A stretch of DNA of 5,644 nucleotides, taken from positions 1-5,644 of the forward strand of contig CACZAK010000319.1 in assembly GCA_902779075.1 (NCBI GenBank), written 5' to 3'. This document shows positions 1-5,644 of the stretch, one piece after another. Position numbers and translations under genes: made by a program. Source of the stretch: an uncultured bacterium (GTDB lineage: Bacteria; Verrucomicrobiota; Kiritimatiellia; RFP12; UBA1067). How positions within the stretch are numbered: position 1 is the first letter of the stretch; each line of letters begins with the position of its first letter. The notes under the pieces are model-generated. The model saw only the letters and a program-made list of their open reading frames with translations, did no database searches and was not told the DNA's origin.

Positions 1-44
1 ATTTGCCGGGGTTCGAGAAGATGTTCCTGAAGTCTGTGGGATAG
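1..44 (+). CDS. C-terminal tail of an upstream gene (partial, tentative)
   Basis: In the frame starting at base 3 the sequence reads LPGFEKMFLKSVG and stops with TAG at 42-44. The pattern PGF..(5-6 residues)..K.(I/V)G at the extreme C-terminus resembles, from memory, the ends of secreted right-handed beta-helix or glycoside hydrolase proteins in PVC bacteria, which often finish with a PGF...F.KIG sequence. Only 13 residues are visible, so no function can be assigned. The frame starting at base 2 is also open, up to a stop at 182-184, but that reading would run through the promoter of the next gene. I therefore prefer the short tail, with low confidence. Confidence 0.35.
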   Translation, partial: LPGFEKMFLKSVG

Positions 45-119
45 CAGAATGGCGGTTTTACGGGCAAACGCGTGGAGAATCATCACAGGCTGCCAAAAAC
101 AATTTTCTTATCTTGCTAA

Positions 120-142
120 ATTCCGCGTATTGTGCGCGGAAT
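120..142. promoter_or_regulatory. Operator-like inverted repeat overlapping the -35
   Basis: Two perfect 8-bp arms, ATTCCGCG (120-127) and CGCGGAAT (135-142), are separated by 7 bp. The right arm and spacer overlap the predicted -35 hexamer and the start of the -35/-10 spacer, a typical place for a repressor dimer. No local regulator gene is present, and the motif does not match a regulator family I can name. It could instead be a chance dyad or an RNA hairpin of a read-through transcript. Confidence 0.5.
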
Positions 143-158
143 CAGGAAATGTTATACT
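130..158 (+). promoter_or_regulatory. Sigma-70-type promoter with extended -10
   Basis: The -10 hexamer TATACT (153-158) matches TATAAT at five of six bases and is preceded by TG at 150-151, forming an extended -10. A weak -35, TTGTGC (130-135), lies at the ideal 17-bp spacing. Transcription would begin near 165, leaving a leader of about 34 nt before the ATG at 199. This placement argues against any translation start upstream of 165 for the oxidoreductase. Confidence 0.65.
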
Positions 159-162
159 ACGC

Positions 163-188
163 ACATCCCTCTATGGGATGGTAGTGAA
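163..188 (+). repeat. 26-bp palindromic repeat, copy 1 (leader copy)
   Basis: This copy contains a hairpin, CATCCC (164-169), 5-nt loop, GGGATG (175-180), followed by GTAGTGAA. The reverse complement of 1605-1630 matches it at 24 of 26 positions, with 18 consecutive identical bases (171-188). It sits between the predicted transcription start and the ribosome binding site, so the messenger would carry the hairpin at or near its 5' end. It is probably a dispersed extragenic palindrome; a role in messenger stability or translation is possible but inferred. Confidence 0.8.
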
Positions 189-192
189 AGGA
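187..192 (+). promoter_or_regulatory. Shine-Dalgarno site that fixes the oxidoreductase start
   Basis: AAAGGA lies 6 nt before the ATG at 199. The in-frame ATG at 49 has no comparable site and lies upstream of the predicted promoter. The first two bases overlap the end of the 26-bp repeat, so pairing of that repeat could affect ribosome access. Confidence 0.7.
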
Positions 193-198
193 AAGACA

Positions 199-1554
199 AT
201 GTACATCAGCAGACGAGCATTCATCGCGGGGGCCGGCGCGGCCGGGTTCGCCGCAGCGGGGTTTTGCGATTCCCCGATCAATTTCACGCGCTTGGAGCCG
301 GGCAGGAAGATGCGCCATGCGGGCATTGGCCTGGGCGTAATGGGCAACGGCGATGTGGGAGACATCGCCTCGCACCCGCAAGCCGAGATAGTGGCGCTGT
401 GCGACGTCGATGCCGGCGCGTTGGCACGGGCGGGCAGGCGGTTCCCCAAGGCGCGGCGCTACACCGACTGGCGTGAACTTCTCGAGAAGGAGAAGGACCT
501 CGATTCGGTGACCGTTTCCACCCCTGACCATTCCCACGCCGAGATTACGCTCGCGGCCATGCGGCGGGGAATCCACGTATATTGCCAGAAGCCGCTGTGC
601 CACGACGTGGCGGAATGTCGGCTCGTGGCCGAGGAAGCCGCGAAGTGCAAGGTGGTGACGCAGCTGGGGACGCATCTGGCGGCGTTTGGCGGCGACCGGC
701 TGACGGTCGAGTATCTTCGCAAGGGGATGATCGGCGCGGTGAAGAAAATCTACATGTGCTCCAACCGATCGACGGCGATGCCGTACCGGCTGGAGGGGCC
801 GCGTCCTGCGCAGGGCGTGCCGCCGCCGAAGGGCCTGAACTGGAACCTGTGGCTCGGCAACGCGCCGGAGCGTCCGTATGCGCCGGAGATCTACCATCCG
901 CGCAAGTGGCGCAGCTGGCTGGATTTCGGCACGGGCTGGAGCGGCGACATCGGCTGCCATATCTTTGACGCAGTATGGAAGGGCATGAATCTCGGCAACG
1001 CCGCGCCACGGACGATTCAGGCCGAGGTGCAGGAAAGCTGGAAGGATTCCCCCGCCCGCCGCGCCGACACGTGGCCACAGGCCGACCATATCACATGGAC
1101 ATTCGACGGGGTGCCGGCCTCTGACGGCAAGCCTTTTACGATGGAGTGGTTCGATGGCGCGTACTATCCGTCAGAAGACGGGCAGGCGATCGTACGCGAG
1201 GCCGGACTCAAGGCGATTCCCGAGGAGGCGGCGCTTGTGTTCGGTACGGAGGGTGCGCTTCTGCTGCCGCACGGCAAAGTGCCGTTCCTCTTGCCGAAGG
1301 CGAAGTTCGCGTCGGTGAAAAACAGGAAGATGCCCTCGCAGAACCACTACCACAACTTCCTCAACGCATGCCTGGGCGGCGAGATGTGCAAGTCGTCCTT
1401 CCCCGCAATTGGTCCGATGACGGAGACCATCTTGCTGGGCACGGTGGCAATCCGCTGCCCCGGCGAAGTGCTGCGCTGGGACGCGGAGAAGCTGTGTTTT
1501 CCGGACAATGCCGCCGCCACCGCGATGCTGCGCCGCACTTACCGGAAATACTGA
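199..1554 (+). CDS. Tat-exported Gfo/Idh/MocA family oxidoreductase
   Basis: Predicted NAD(P)-dependent sugar oxidoreductase of 451 aa, a usual length for the secreted PVC branch of the family. The start at 199 is chosen because it follows a good ribosome binding site and puts a twin-arginine signal, SRRAFIAG (residues 4-11), plus a small-residue hydrophobic stretch at the N-terminus; this predicts folded export. The Rossmann fold begins with GIGLGVMG (42-49), followed by EIVALCDVD (63-71), where the acidic end of strand 2 would contact the cofactor ribose. STPDHSHA (107-114) and CQKPL (129-133) are family motifs, with Lys131 the conserved active-site lysine; the usual EKP is QKP here. The C-terminal domain has LNWNLWLGNAP (213-223), YHPRKWRSW (232-240) and GDIGCHIFD (249-257, with a candidate catalytic His254), and ends with a HNFLNACLGG helix (385-394). 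The substrate is unknown. A glycoside or released monosaccharide is plausible given the convergent GH106-like gene. Confidence 0.92.
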   Translation: MYISRRAFIAGAGAAGFAAAGFCDSPINFTRLEPGRKMRHAGIGLGVMGNGDVGDIASHPQAEIVALCDVDAGALARAGRRFPKARRYTDWRELLEKEKDLDSVTVSTPDHSHAEITLAAMRRGIHVYCQKPLCHDVAECRLVAEEAAKCKVVTQLGTHLAAFGGDRLTVEYLRKGMIGAVKKIYMCSNRSTAMPYRLEGPRPAQGVPPPKGLNWNLWLGNAPERPYAPEIYHPRKWRSWLDFGTGWSGDIGCHIFDAVWKGMNLGNAAPRTIQAEVQESWKDSPARRADTWPQADHITWTFDGVPASDGKPFTMEWFDGAYYPSEDGQAIVREAGLKAIPEEAALVFGTEGALLLPHGKVPFLLPKAKFASVKNRKMPSQNHYHNFLNACLGGEMCKSSFPAIGPMTETILLGTVAIRCPGEVLRWDAEKLCFPDNAAATAMLRRTYRKY

Positions 1555-1604
1555 CCGGATTCCTCGGCTTCCTGTCTCTGAACTTCAAACTCCAAACAAA
1601 CAAC

Positions 1605-1630
1605 TTCACTACCATCCCATAGCGGGATGA
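1605..1630 (-). repeat. 26-bp palindromic repeat, copy 2 (inverted)
   Basis: On the minus strand this reads like the copy at 163-188 with two substitutions. It lies 51 bp after the oxidoreductase stop, so the two copies bracket that gene as inverted repeats. On the plus strand the core forms the hairpin of the predicted terminator. No target-site duplication or transposase is visible around either copy, so I treat this as an extragenic repeat family rather than a mobile element. Confidence 0.8.
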
Positions 1631-1635
1631 TTTTT
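1613..1635 (+). terminator. Probable Rho-independent terminator of the oxidoreductase gene
   Basis: Stem CATCCC (1613-1618), 5-nt loop ATAGC, stem GGGATG (1624-1629), then ATTTTT. The 6-bp stem is short but GC-rich at its loop end and is followed at once by a T-tract in the correct orientation. It sits 59 nt after the stop codon. No comparably good terminator is seen for the convergent GH106-like gene; its 3' side (1736-1772 on the minus strand) has a T6 run but no clear stem before it. Confidence 0.55.
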
Positions 1636-1636
1636 A

Positions 1637-1660
1637 ACGCAGAGGCGCAGAGACGCAGAG
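1637..1660. repeat. Three tandem 8-mers (A/G)CGCAGAG
   Basis: ACGCAGAG, GCGCAGAG and ACGCAGAG follow one another without interruption, directly after the terminator T-tract. From general knowledge, near-identical CGCAGAGGCGCAGAG strings are common between genes in environmental bacterial genomes (cyanobacteria, planctomycetes and relatives), and their translation on the other strand gives the frequent spurious peptide LRLCASAL. No function is established that I can name. The rest of the spacer, 1661-1772, shows only a weak CGTCGC/GCGACG dyad (1675-1680 with 1699-1704). Confidence 0.7.
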
Positions 1661-1772
1661 CGACATCGGCTACACGTCGCAAGTTGTCTTGAAGTGTCGC
1701 GACGAGCAGCAAAAAGGCCAAGGCAACGCGCCGGAGAATGATAAAAAACTCCAGCCTGTTCATCTCACTCGT

Positions 1773-4667
1773 TCACTTTTTCTTCGGGCTTTCTTCCGCC
1801 TTTACGACCACCGGCCCGAGCAGTCCAGACGGCGACGGATTGCCTCTTCTGCCCCTGCGATTGGCGATTTCGATGTTCGTCTTCGTCCAGGTCTTCCCAC
1901 CGCCGGCATGCAGCTGGTCGCCCAGGACACGATTGTACCATGAGTTGACGACTTTCACTTCGAGGACGTTCTCGCCGTTCGAGAGCGCACCCGTGATATC
2001 GACGCCGAACGGCTTCGTCCAGACAATTCCCAAATCTCTGCCATTCAGCCGTACGCCCGCCACACCGGTATCCAGCACTTCTCCAAGTTCCAATCGGTAC
2101 CGTAATCCATTACGTTTCGCAAGCGCAAACCGCTTCGTGTACCATGCCGTACCCGAATAGTATTTCACGCCAAGATCTGGCGATTTTGTCCAATCCGAGA
2201 GGGACGGGAACACGACTTCGCCCGGTCCACCCCAAGTCGGATTGAATGACACATTCCACTCGCCGTCAAGGGTCAAGACGGTTTTGAACGACGGAAAGTT
2301 CTTCCCGGCGCCTGCGCACAAAGCGCCGTCGCGGAACACAATGAAATACGCACCGCACGGATCGAATTCGAGCGGAATTGCGGTCGTGCCGTCCCTGCAC
2401 GTAAAATCGCAGAGCGCCCGGCGTTCACCGGTCAGAGGATCCCAAAGTTCCGGCGCACAGCCGCTTTTGCGGAATTCACACGTTGCCGCGAGAGGCTTCA
2501 GGGTCTGGTTCGCCACGAACCAAGCGTCCATGCCGTCAAGACGGTAGTGGATGTAGTCCAAGTTGTCCTCTGCGACAGTTCCGGCGGAAAAGTCTTGCTT
2601 CACGCCCTGCCCAAGAAGGTAGTCCCGTGCCGTCTTCCCGACGACAAGCCGTCCCGTGCCGACGTTGTGTATCCCAGCGGAACCATCACCCCATAGTTCA
2701 TCGGCGATGGCGGCAAACTCCCGCCGCGCCACCTCTCCGCCTTTGAGCGAGACGCAGCGCGAAGGTTTGGCTCCGACGATAGTGGCCCCTTGCGCGAGCA
2801 GCCGCTTGACGGTCCGGATGGCGGCGAGGGACAGCACCCCGTGCTCCGGCAATACCAGAACGCGATAGCTCGGGCTTTTCGGCGTCGCGATCCGTCCCTC
2901 GCCATCCACGACAAGAGTGCCGAGCGCATCTTCGTCCACGACATCGTAGTCGAAGCCGGGCAGGGCGTGGCAGAGGTCTGTCGCCTTCATGAGATAGACG
3001 TTCGGCACATGGTCGCCGTAGTAGTAGAGGACATCCGCGACAAACCGCCCGTTCTGGACAACGGACTGAACGCGCATGAAATAGTCGAACACGGCCTTGG
3101 AATCGTTCCACCACGTCACGCGCGAGTTGATGTGCGTACCGGCGAAATATTCCTGCCCCGGAATCCCCATGTTCGCCGGCGACGACGTGAACGTGTGGAG
3201 ATAGACGCGGTTCAGTCCCGCGCAGATTTCGTGGTCGAATGCGCGCTTTTGGCTTTTCCACAGCAGGTCGTTCCACTGCGGGCCGATCGAGGTGAAGGAC
3301 TCCGCGCCGACGATTCGCTTGCCGTAGATATGCGCCGCCGCCGAAGCCTGCTTGACGTAGTAGCGCATCTCGTCGCGCGGAGGGTCGGGCAGCCAGAACT
3401 CGCTCATCACAATGTCGCTGTGCGCAAAGTTCTTCAAGGCGTCCAGGGGTGCCGGATGGGGCCCGCCGGATTCGGGGTTGGTGCCCATGCCATGCGCGTG
3501 GGCAAACTCGGCCATGCGGCGGTAGTGGGCATTTACCCGCAGACCGATCTCCTTGCGGAAGTCGGCGAGGAAGGCGTGTGTCGTCTCCATGTCGTCGACA
3601 ACCACCCCGGAGAGGATCGCAAGCCACGGGACGGGATTGTAGCCGAAATCGCGCCGGAACGATTCCGCCATGTCATCCGTCCAGTTCATGGCGCCGCATT
3701 CCCAGCTGTCAGTCTCGATGTATTTGAGCGTCGTTCCCGCGTGACGGCCGACATGGGCCAGGATCGGCACAATCTCTTTTTCCAGATAGGCATCAAGCGC
3801 CTTCGTGGAGAGATAGTCCAGAACGTACCCGCCCCATGTCGCGCTGCAGAACGCCACCTTCCTGTTTGTGCAGGTGTAGCCGATGCGCAGCACCATCCAG
3901 TTCCCCTCAGGGCATGTCCAGTCGAGCGTCCCGTCCTCGCGCATGGACGTGGTGATGTTCCGTATCGACTTGTACGGGACAAGATACGGAACGGGATGGT
4001 TCTTCGCGTCGTCACGTTCGCGGTTGTCGAGTTCGTAGCGGCAGTCGGTGGTATGGCGGCGGTCGGTTGCGCCGATCTTGTTTTCCAGAAATTGGATCGG
4101 CTCGGACGCGACAGCCTTGTCATCAACCGGAAAGGCCAGAACGGCGATGTCGCGGTAGAACCCAAGCCACACACGCGGCTTGGGAAGTGTCGCACCGCCC
4201 TGTCCGCCTTTCATCATGGTCTTCGTGAACACGAGTTGCTTCGCGATATGCGCCGGCGTGACATCCGGCCCGCCAAGGTTCCACCCGCTCTGGATGGTGA
4301 AGCCGAGTTCCAAGCCGTTCTTCTCGGCTTCGTCGCAGGCGAACAGCATCAGATCCAGCCATTCCGGCCAGCCGAACTTCGGCCCGGGCGGAACCGTGTC
4401 GCGGTGGCCGATATGATTCCAGCCTCCGGCGTCAAAAATCATCGCACCTTGAAAGCCCTTGCCTTTCATCGCGGCCAGCTCACTCGCGATGGCGTCTTTG
4501 TCAGTATTCCCGTTCAGCCACCACCACCAACAGCTCACGCCATAGTCACGCGGCGGATTCGTAAAGGCGGCGGCGACATCCTGCGCCCCCTCCGTCTCTG
4601 ACGCGGTTCCGCAAAATACGACCGCCGCCGCAAGGCCGACAATAAAACCTCTTCCCAGAATTCGCAT
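1773..4667 (-). CDS. Secreted GH106-like glycoside hydrolase (alpha-L-rhamnosidase-like)
   Basis: A 964-aa exported enzyme. An in-frame ATG at 4700 would add 11 residues, but it lies in a leader hairpin and places KKEKD before the signal peptide; starting at 4667 gives MRILGRGFIVGLAAAVVFCGT with likely cleavage near A28. No lipobox fits. The mature part begins with the GH106-type stretch FTNPPRDYGVSCWWWW (35-50) and FQGAMIFDAGG (72-82), the entry to a TIM-barrel-like catalytic domain. Acidic candidates for catalysis or metal binding are YIETDSWE (316-323, followed by NWT at 328-330), NPESGG (397-402), MSEFW (421-425) and GAESFT (454-459). A YYYGDHVPN segment (548-556) and YRVLVLPEHG (about 601-610) mark a central Rossmann-like accessory domain. 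A galactose-binding-like beta-sandwich runs from LDGEW (800-804) to the end and includes the family ending PSGLLGPV. Family members cleave terminal alpha-L-rhamnose from plant or algal polysaccharides; the exact substrate here is not known. The ribosome binding site is weak (a purine run at 4668-4683). Confidence 0.88.
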   Translation of the reverse strand: MRILGRGFIVGLAAAVVFCGTASETEGAQDVAAAFTNPPRDYGVSCWWWWLNGNTDKDAIASELAAMKGKGFQGAMIFDAGGWNHIGHRDTVPPGPKFGWPEWLDLMLFACDEAEKNGLELGFTIQSGWNLGGPDVTPAHIAKQLVFTKTMMKGGQGGATLPKPRVWLGFYRDIAVLAFPVDDKAVASEPIQFLENKIGATDRRHTTDCRYELDNRERDDAKNHPVPYLVPYKSIRNITTSMREDGTLDWTCPEGNWMVLRIGYTCTNRKVAFCSATWGGYVLDYLSTKALDAYLEKEIVPILAHVGRHAGTTLKYIETDSWECGAMNWTDDMAESFRRDFGYNPVPWLAILSGVVVDDMETTHAFLADFRKEIGLRVNAHYRRMAEFAHAHGMGTNPESGGPHPAPLDALKNFAHSDIVMSEFWLPDPPRDEMRYYVKQASAAAHIYGKRIVGAESFTSIGPQWNDLLWKSQKRAFDHEICAGLNRVYLHTFTSSPANMGIPGQEYFAGTHINSRVTWWNDSKAVFDYFMRVQSVVQNGRFVADVLYYYGDHVPNVYLMKATDLCHALPGFDYDVVDEDALGTLVVDGEGRIATPKSPSYRVLVLPEHGVLSLAAIRTVKRLLAQGATIVGAKPSRCVSLKGGEVARREFAAIADELWGDGSAGIHNVGTGRLVVGKTARDYLLGQGVKQDFSAGTVAEDNLDYIHYRLDGMDAWFVANQTLKPLAATCEFRKSGCAPELWDPLTGERRALCDFTCRDGTTAIPLEFDPCGAYFIVFRDGALCAGAGKNFPSFKTVLTLDGEWNVSFNPTWGGPGEVVFPSLSDWTKSPDLGVKYYSGTAWYTKRFALAKRNGLRYRLELGEVLDTGVAGVRLNGRDLGIVWTKPFGVDITGALSNGENVLEVKVVNSWYNRVLGDQLHAGGGKTWTKTNIEIANRRGRRGNPSPSGLLGPVVVKAEESPKKK

Positions 4668-4685
4668 GTCTTTCTCTTTCTTGGT

Positions 4686-4716
4686 GGCAGACCCACGCAA
4701 AGATCATGGATCTGCC
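4686..4716 (-). promoter_or_regulatory. RNA hairpin in the leader of the GH106-like gene
   Basis: In the minus-strand transcript GGCAGAUCCAUG pairs with CGUGGGUCUGCC across a 7-nt loop (AUCUUUG). The stem has 12 pairs, of which two are G-U. On the plus strand those two pairs would be A-C mismatches, so the structure is favoured only in the transcript of this gene. It ends 18 nt before the start codon, leaving just the purine-rich ribosome binding segment single-stranded. It could stabilise the messenger or bind a regulator; there is no T-tract, so it is not a standard terminator. Confidence 0.55.
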
Positions 4717-4757
4717 GTCTCCCTCTATCACTATCCCCTGCTGTCACTTGAAGGAAA

Positions 4758-4792
4758 TTGTGGCAAAACAGGTCAGACCAGTTTTGCCACAA
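4758..4792. promoter_or_regulatory. 35-bp near-perfect palindrome, candidate GntR/FadR-type operator
   Basis: Outer arms TTGTGGCAAAAC (4758-4769) and GTTTTGCCACAA (4781-4792) are perfect 12-bp complements. Inside, GGTC (4771-4774) and GACC (4776-4779) are again complementary around the central base 4775; only the A/A pair at 4770/4780 breaks the symmetry. On the minus strand the core reads AACTGGTCTGACCTGTT, which fits the TGGTC-N-GACC pattern of FadR-subfamily GntR operators. It lies 91 bp upstream of the GH106-like start. No T-run follows on either strand, so terminator function is unlikely. I could not identify a convincing -35/-10 pair nearby. Confidence 0.6.
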
Positions 4793-4870
4793 CTCATGCT
4801 GTTGGTCCTTTTGATGTGTGGTTTTGGTTTGACAGGATTTCGCCATTGCTTTGGCCGTTGCTTTTGTCCG

Positions 4871-4888
4871 TGTAGAACATGTAGAACG
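4871..4888. repeat. Tandem 9-bp repeat TGTAGAAC(A/G)
   Basis: TGTAGAACA is followed directly by TGTAGAACG, 16 bp beyond the stop codon of the beta-strand-repeat gene. It may be a two-unit direct binding site, a remnant of a dispersed repeat, or chance. The remaining spacer 4793-4870 has no gene and no convincing terminator for the right-hand gene. Confidence 0.4.
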
Positions 4889-4904
4889 TGTTGTTGCGCG
4901 CGGG

Positions 4905-5644
4905 CTACTTGACGATGATCATGAAGCCCTTGGGTTTCGCCTCGACGAATACATTGCCAGAGCCATCGACGCCGACGCGCTTCACCCACTCCGGCGCGTC
5001 AATGGAATTCACCGTCGCGCCCGTGAAGTCTGTACCAGAAGTGAGAATGTGCGCACCGCCCCTCGGCCTCACGCCGTCCGCCGCCGAAATCTTCACGTTC
5101 ACGGTGGACGGGACGGAGCCCGTCCCTCCCACGACCGCAAGCACCGGCGCAACCGCCTTGTCCGTAAACGCAAACGCAAGCGTCGCGCCGTCCGCGAGCG
5201 TCAGTCCGCCCACCTCCGCCCTGCCAGCGCCGACGGTCTTCAGCGTGGCCGTGGCGCCTACCGTCACGGAGCCTGTTCCGTTCGTGCATCCGGCGTCAAT
5301 CGCATACGTCGCCGTGTCCGCCACGGAGAGATCAGCGGCAAGTATCTGGTTGTTTTTCACCGCGACAGTGCCCGCCCCCTTCACCGTCACCGTGCCGCCG
5401 GCAGCTGCCCAGATAGTGCCGTTCAACGTAATCGTCCGGGCTACGCCGTCCTCGTCGTCAGTAAAGAAGTTCAGTGCTATGCCGGACTTGTTCATCTGAA
5501 GCACATTGTATTCGTTCCCGCCCGTGGGCGCGTTGATGGCGGTGTCACACTTCCACGGATGGATGTTGAGCACGTCGCCCGTATGGTGCATGTAGAAGTG
5601 CTGTGTTCCCGTCACGTTCATCCCGCCCTCGCCGAGATACCAGT
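4905..5644 (-). CDS. Beta-strand-repeat surface/secreted protein, C-terminal part
   Basis: Only the last 245 residues are visible; the frame is open to the window edge (first visible residues WYLGEGG), so the start lies to the right. An internal ATG at 5621 has no ribosome binding site I can recognise and is not the start. The composition is rich in Gly, Ala, Thr and Val, with alternating short strands such as TITLNGTIWAAAGGTVTVKGAGTV, GSVTVGATATLKTVG and GGLTLADGATLAFAF. This is typical of autotransporter-associated beta-strand repeats that fold as a right-handed beta-helix. After the repeats comes a non-repetitive region (VNVKISAADGVRPRGG, DAPEWVKRV) and the end KPKGFMIIVK. There is no autotransporter barrel, PEP-CTERM segment or LPXTG anchor. 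The function (adhesion, glycan binding or matrix) cannot be read from the sequence. Confidence 0.8.
   Translation of the reverse strand, partial: WYLGEGGMNVTGTQHFYMHHTGDVLNIHPWKCDTAINAPTGGNEYNVLQMNKSGIALNFFTDDEDGVARTITLNGTIWAAAGGTVTVKGAGTVAVKNNQILAADLSVADTATYAIDAGCTNGTGSVTVGATATLKTVGAGRAEVGGLTLADGATLAFAFTDKAVAPVLAVVGGTGSVPSTVNVKISAADGVRPRGGAHILTSGTDFTGATVNSIDAPEWVKRVGVDGSGNVFVEAKPKGFMIIVK

Noticed and set aside
2..184. Open frame on the plus strand reading FAGVREDVPEVCG onward to a stop at 182-184
   Set aside because: It runs through the inverted repeat, promoter and palindromic repeat. The neighbouring frame offers a more plausible short C-terminal tail ending at 44.
49..198. N-terminal extension of the oxidoreductase from the ATG at 49
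   Set aside because: It would place 50 unrelated residues before the twin-arginine signal, has no ribosome binding site, and starts upstream of the predicted promoter and transcription start.
157..1089. 310-codon minus-strand frame opposite the oxidoreductase gene
   Set aside because: Antisense shadow, rich in Arg and low in recognisable motifs, with no ribosome binding site that I can see.
163..1630. The bracketed oxidoreductase as a proven transposon
   Set aside because: No transposase and no target-site duplication are visible, and the promoter lies outside the repeats; the inverted copies alone do not establish mobility.
1539..1763. 74-codon minus-strand frame after the GH106-like gene, with a hydrophobic start
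   Set aside because: Its middle (LRLCASAL, IPLWDGSE) is just the translation of the CGCAGAG and 26-bp repeats, and it overlaps the end of the oxidoreductase gene.
2790..4601. 603-codon open frame on the plus strand opposite the GH106-like gene
   Set aside because: It is the antisense shadow of a GC-rich coding region; its Arg/His/Val-rich product shows no family motif, while the minus strand has clear GH106 motifs throughout.
4720..4757. A -35/-10 promoter for the GH106-like gene between the palindrome and the leader hairpin
   Set aside because: TTGCCA in the palindrome is a fair -35, but the only -10-like sequence (GATAGT) is 22 bp away, too far for a normal promoter.
4758..4792. The 35-bp palindrome as a terminator of the beta-strand-repeat gene
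   Set aside because: It lies more than 110 bp after that stop codon and has no T-run on its 3' side in the minus-strand direction.

Overview
The window looks like chromosomal DNA of a carbohydrate-degrading PVC-group bacterium (Kiritimatiellota, Lentisphaerota or Verrucomicrobiota). This is inferred from three things seen together: a Tat-exported Gfo/Idh/MocA oxidoreductase of the type expanded in that superphylum, a secreted GH106-like rhamnosidase, and a large beta-strand-repeat surface protein without a recognisable anchor. GC content is fairly high in the genes and lower in the spacers. There are no RNA genes, transposase genes or CRISPR arrays.

Layout, left to right. Positions 1-44 probably hold the last codons of an upstream + strand gene. 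Positions 45-198 are a compact control region: an inverted repeat, an extended -10 promoter, a small hairpin and a clear ribosome binding site. The oxidoreductase gene (+) runs 199-1554. The convergent spacer 1555-1772 holds a hairpin with a T-tract, the second (inverted) copy of a 26-bp repeat also found in the oxidoreductase leader, and a CGCAGAG-type dispersed repeat. The GH106-like gene (-) runs 1773-4667. Its upstream region, 4668-4904, contains a 31-nt RNA hairpin and a 35-bp near-perfect palindrome with a GntR/FadR-like core. From 4905 to the right edge lies the C-terminal part of a beta-strand-repeat protein (-), whose start is outside the window.

How they may work together: all three recognisable products carry or should carry export signals, so this is probably a locus for extracellular or periplasmic polysaccharide processing. 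The GH106-like enzyme would release terminal rhamnose (or a related deoxysugar), and the oxidoreductase would oxidise a released sugar or a glycoside. The two enzymes are convergent and have different operator-like sequences, so they are not one operon. No clearly new system is visible. The most distinctive material is non-coding: the palindrome and leader hairpin of the GH106-like gene, and the inverted 26-bp repeats that bracket the oxidoreductase gene.
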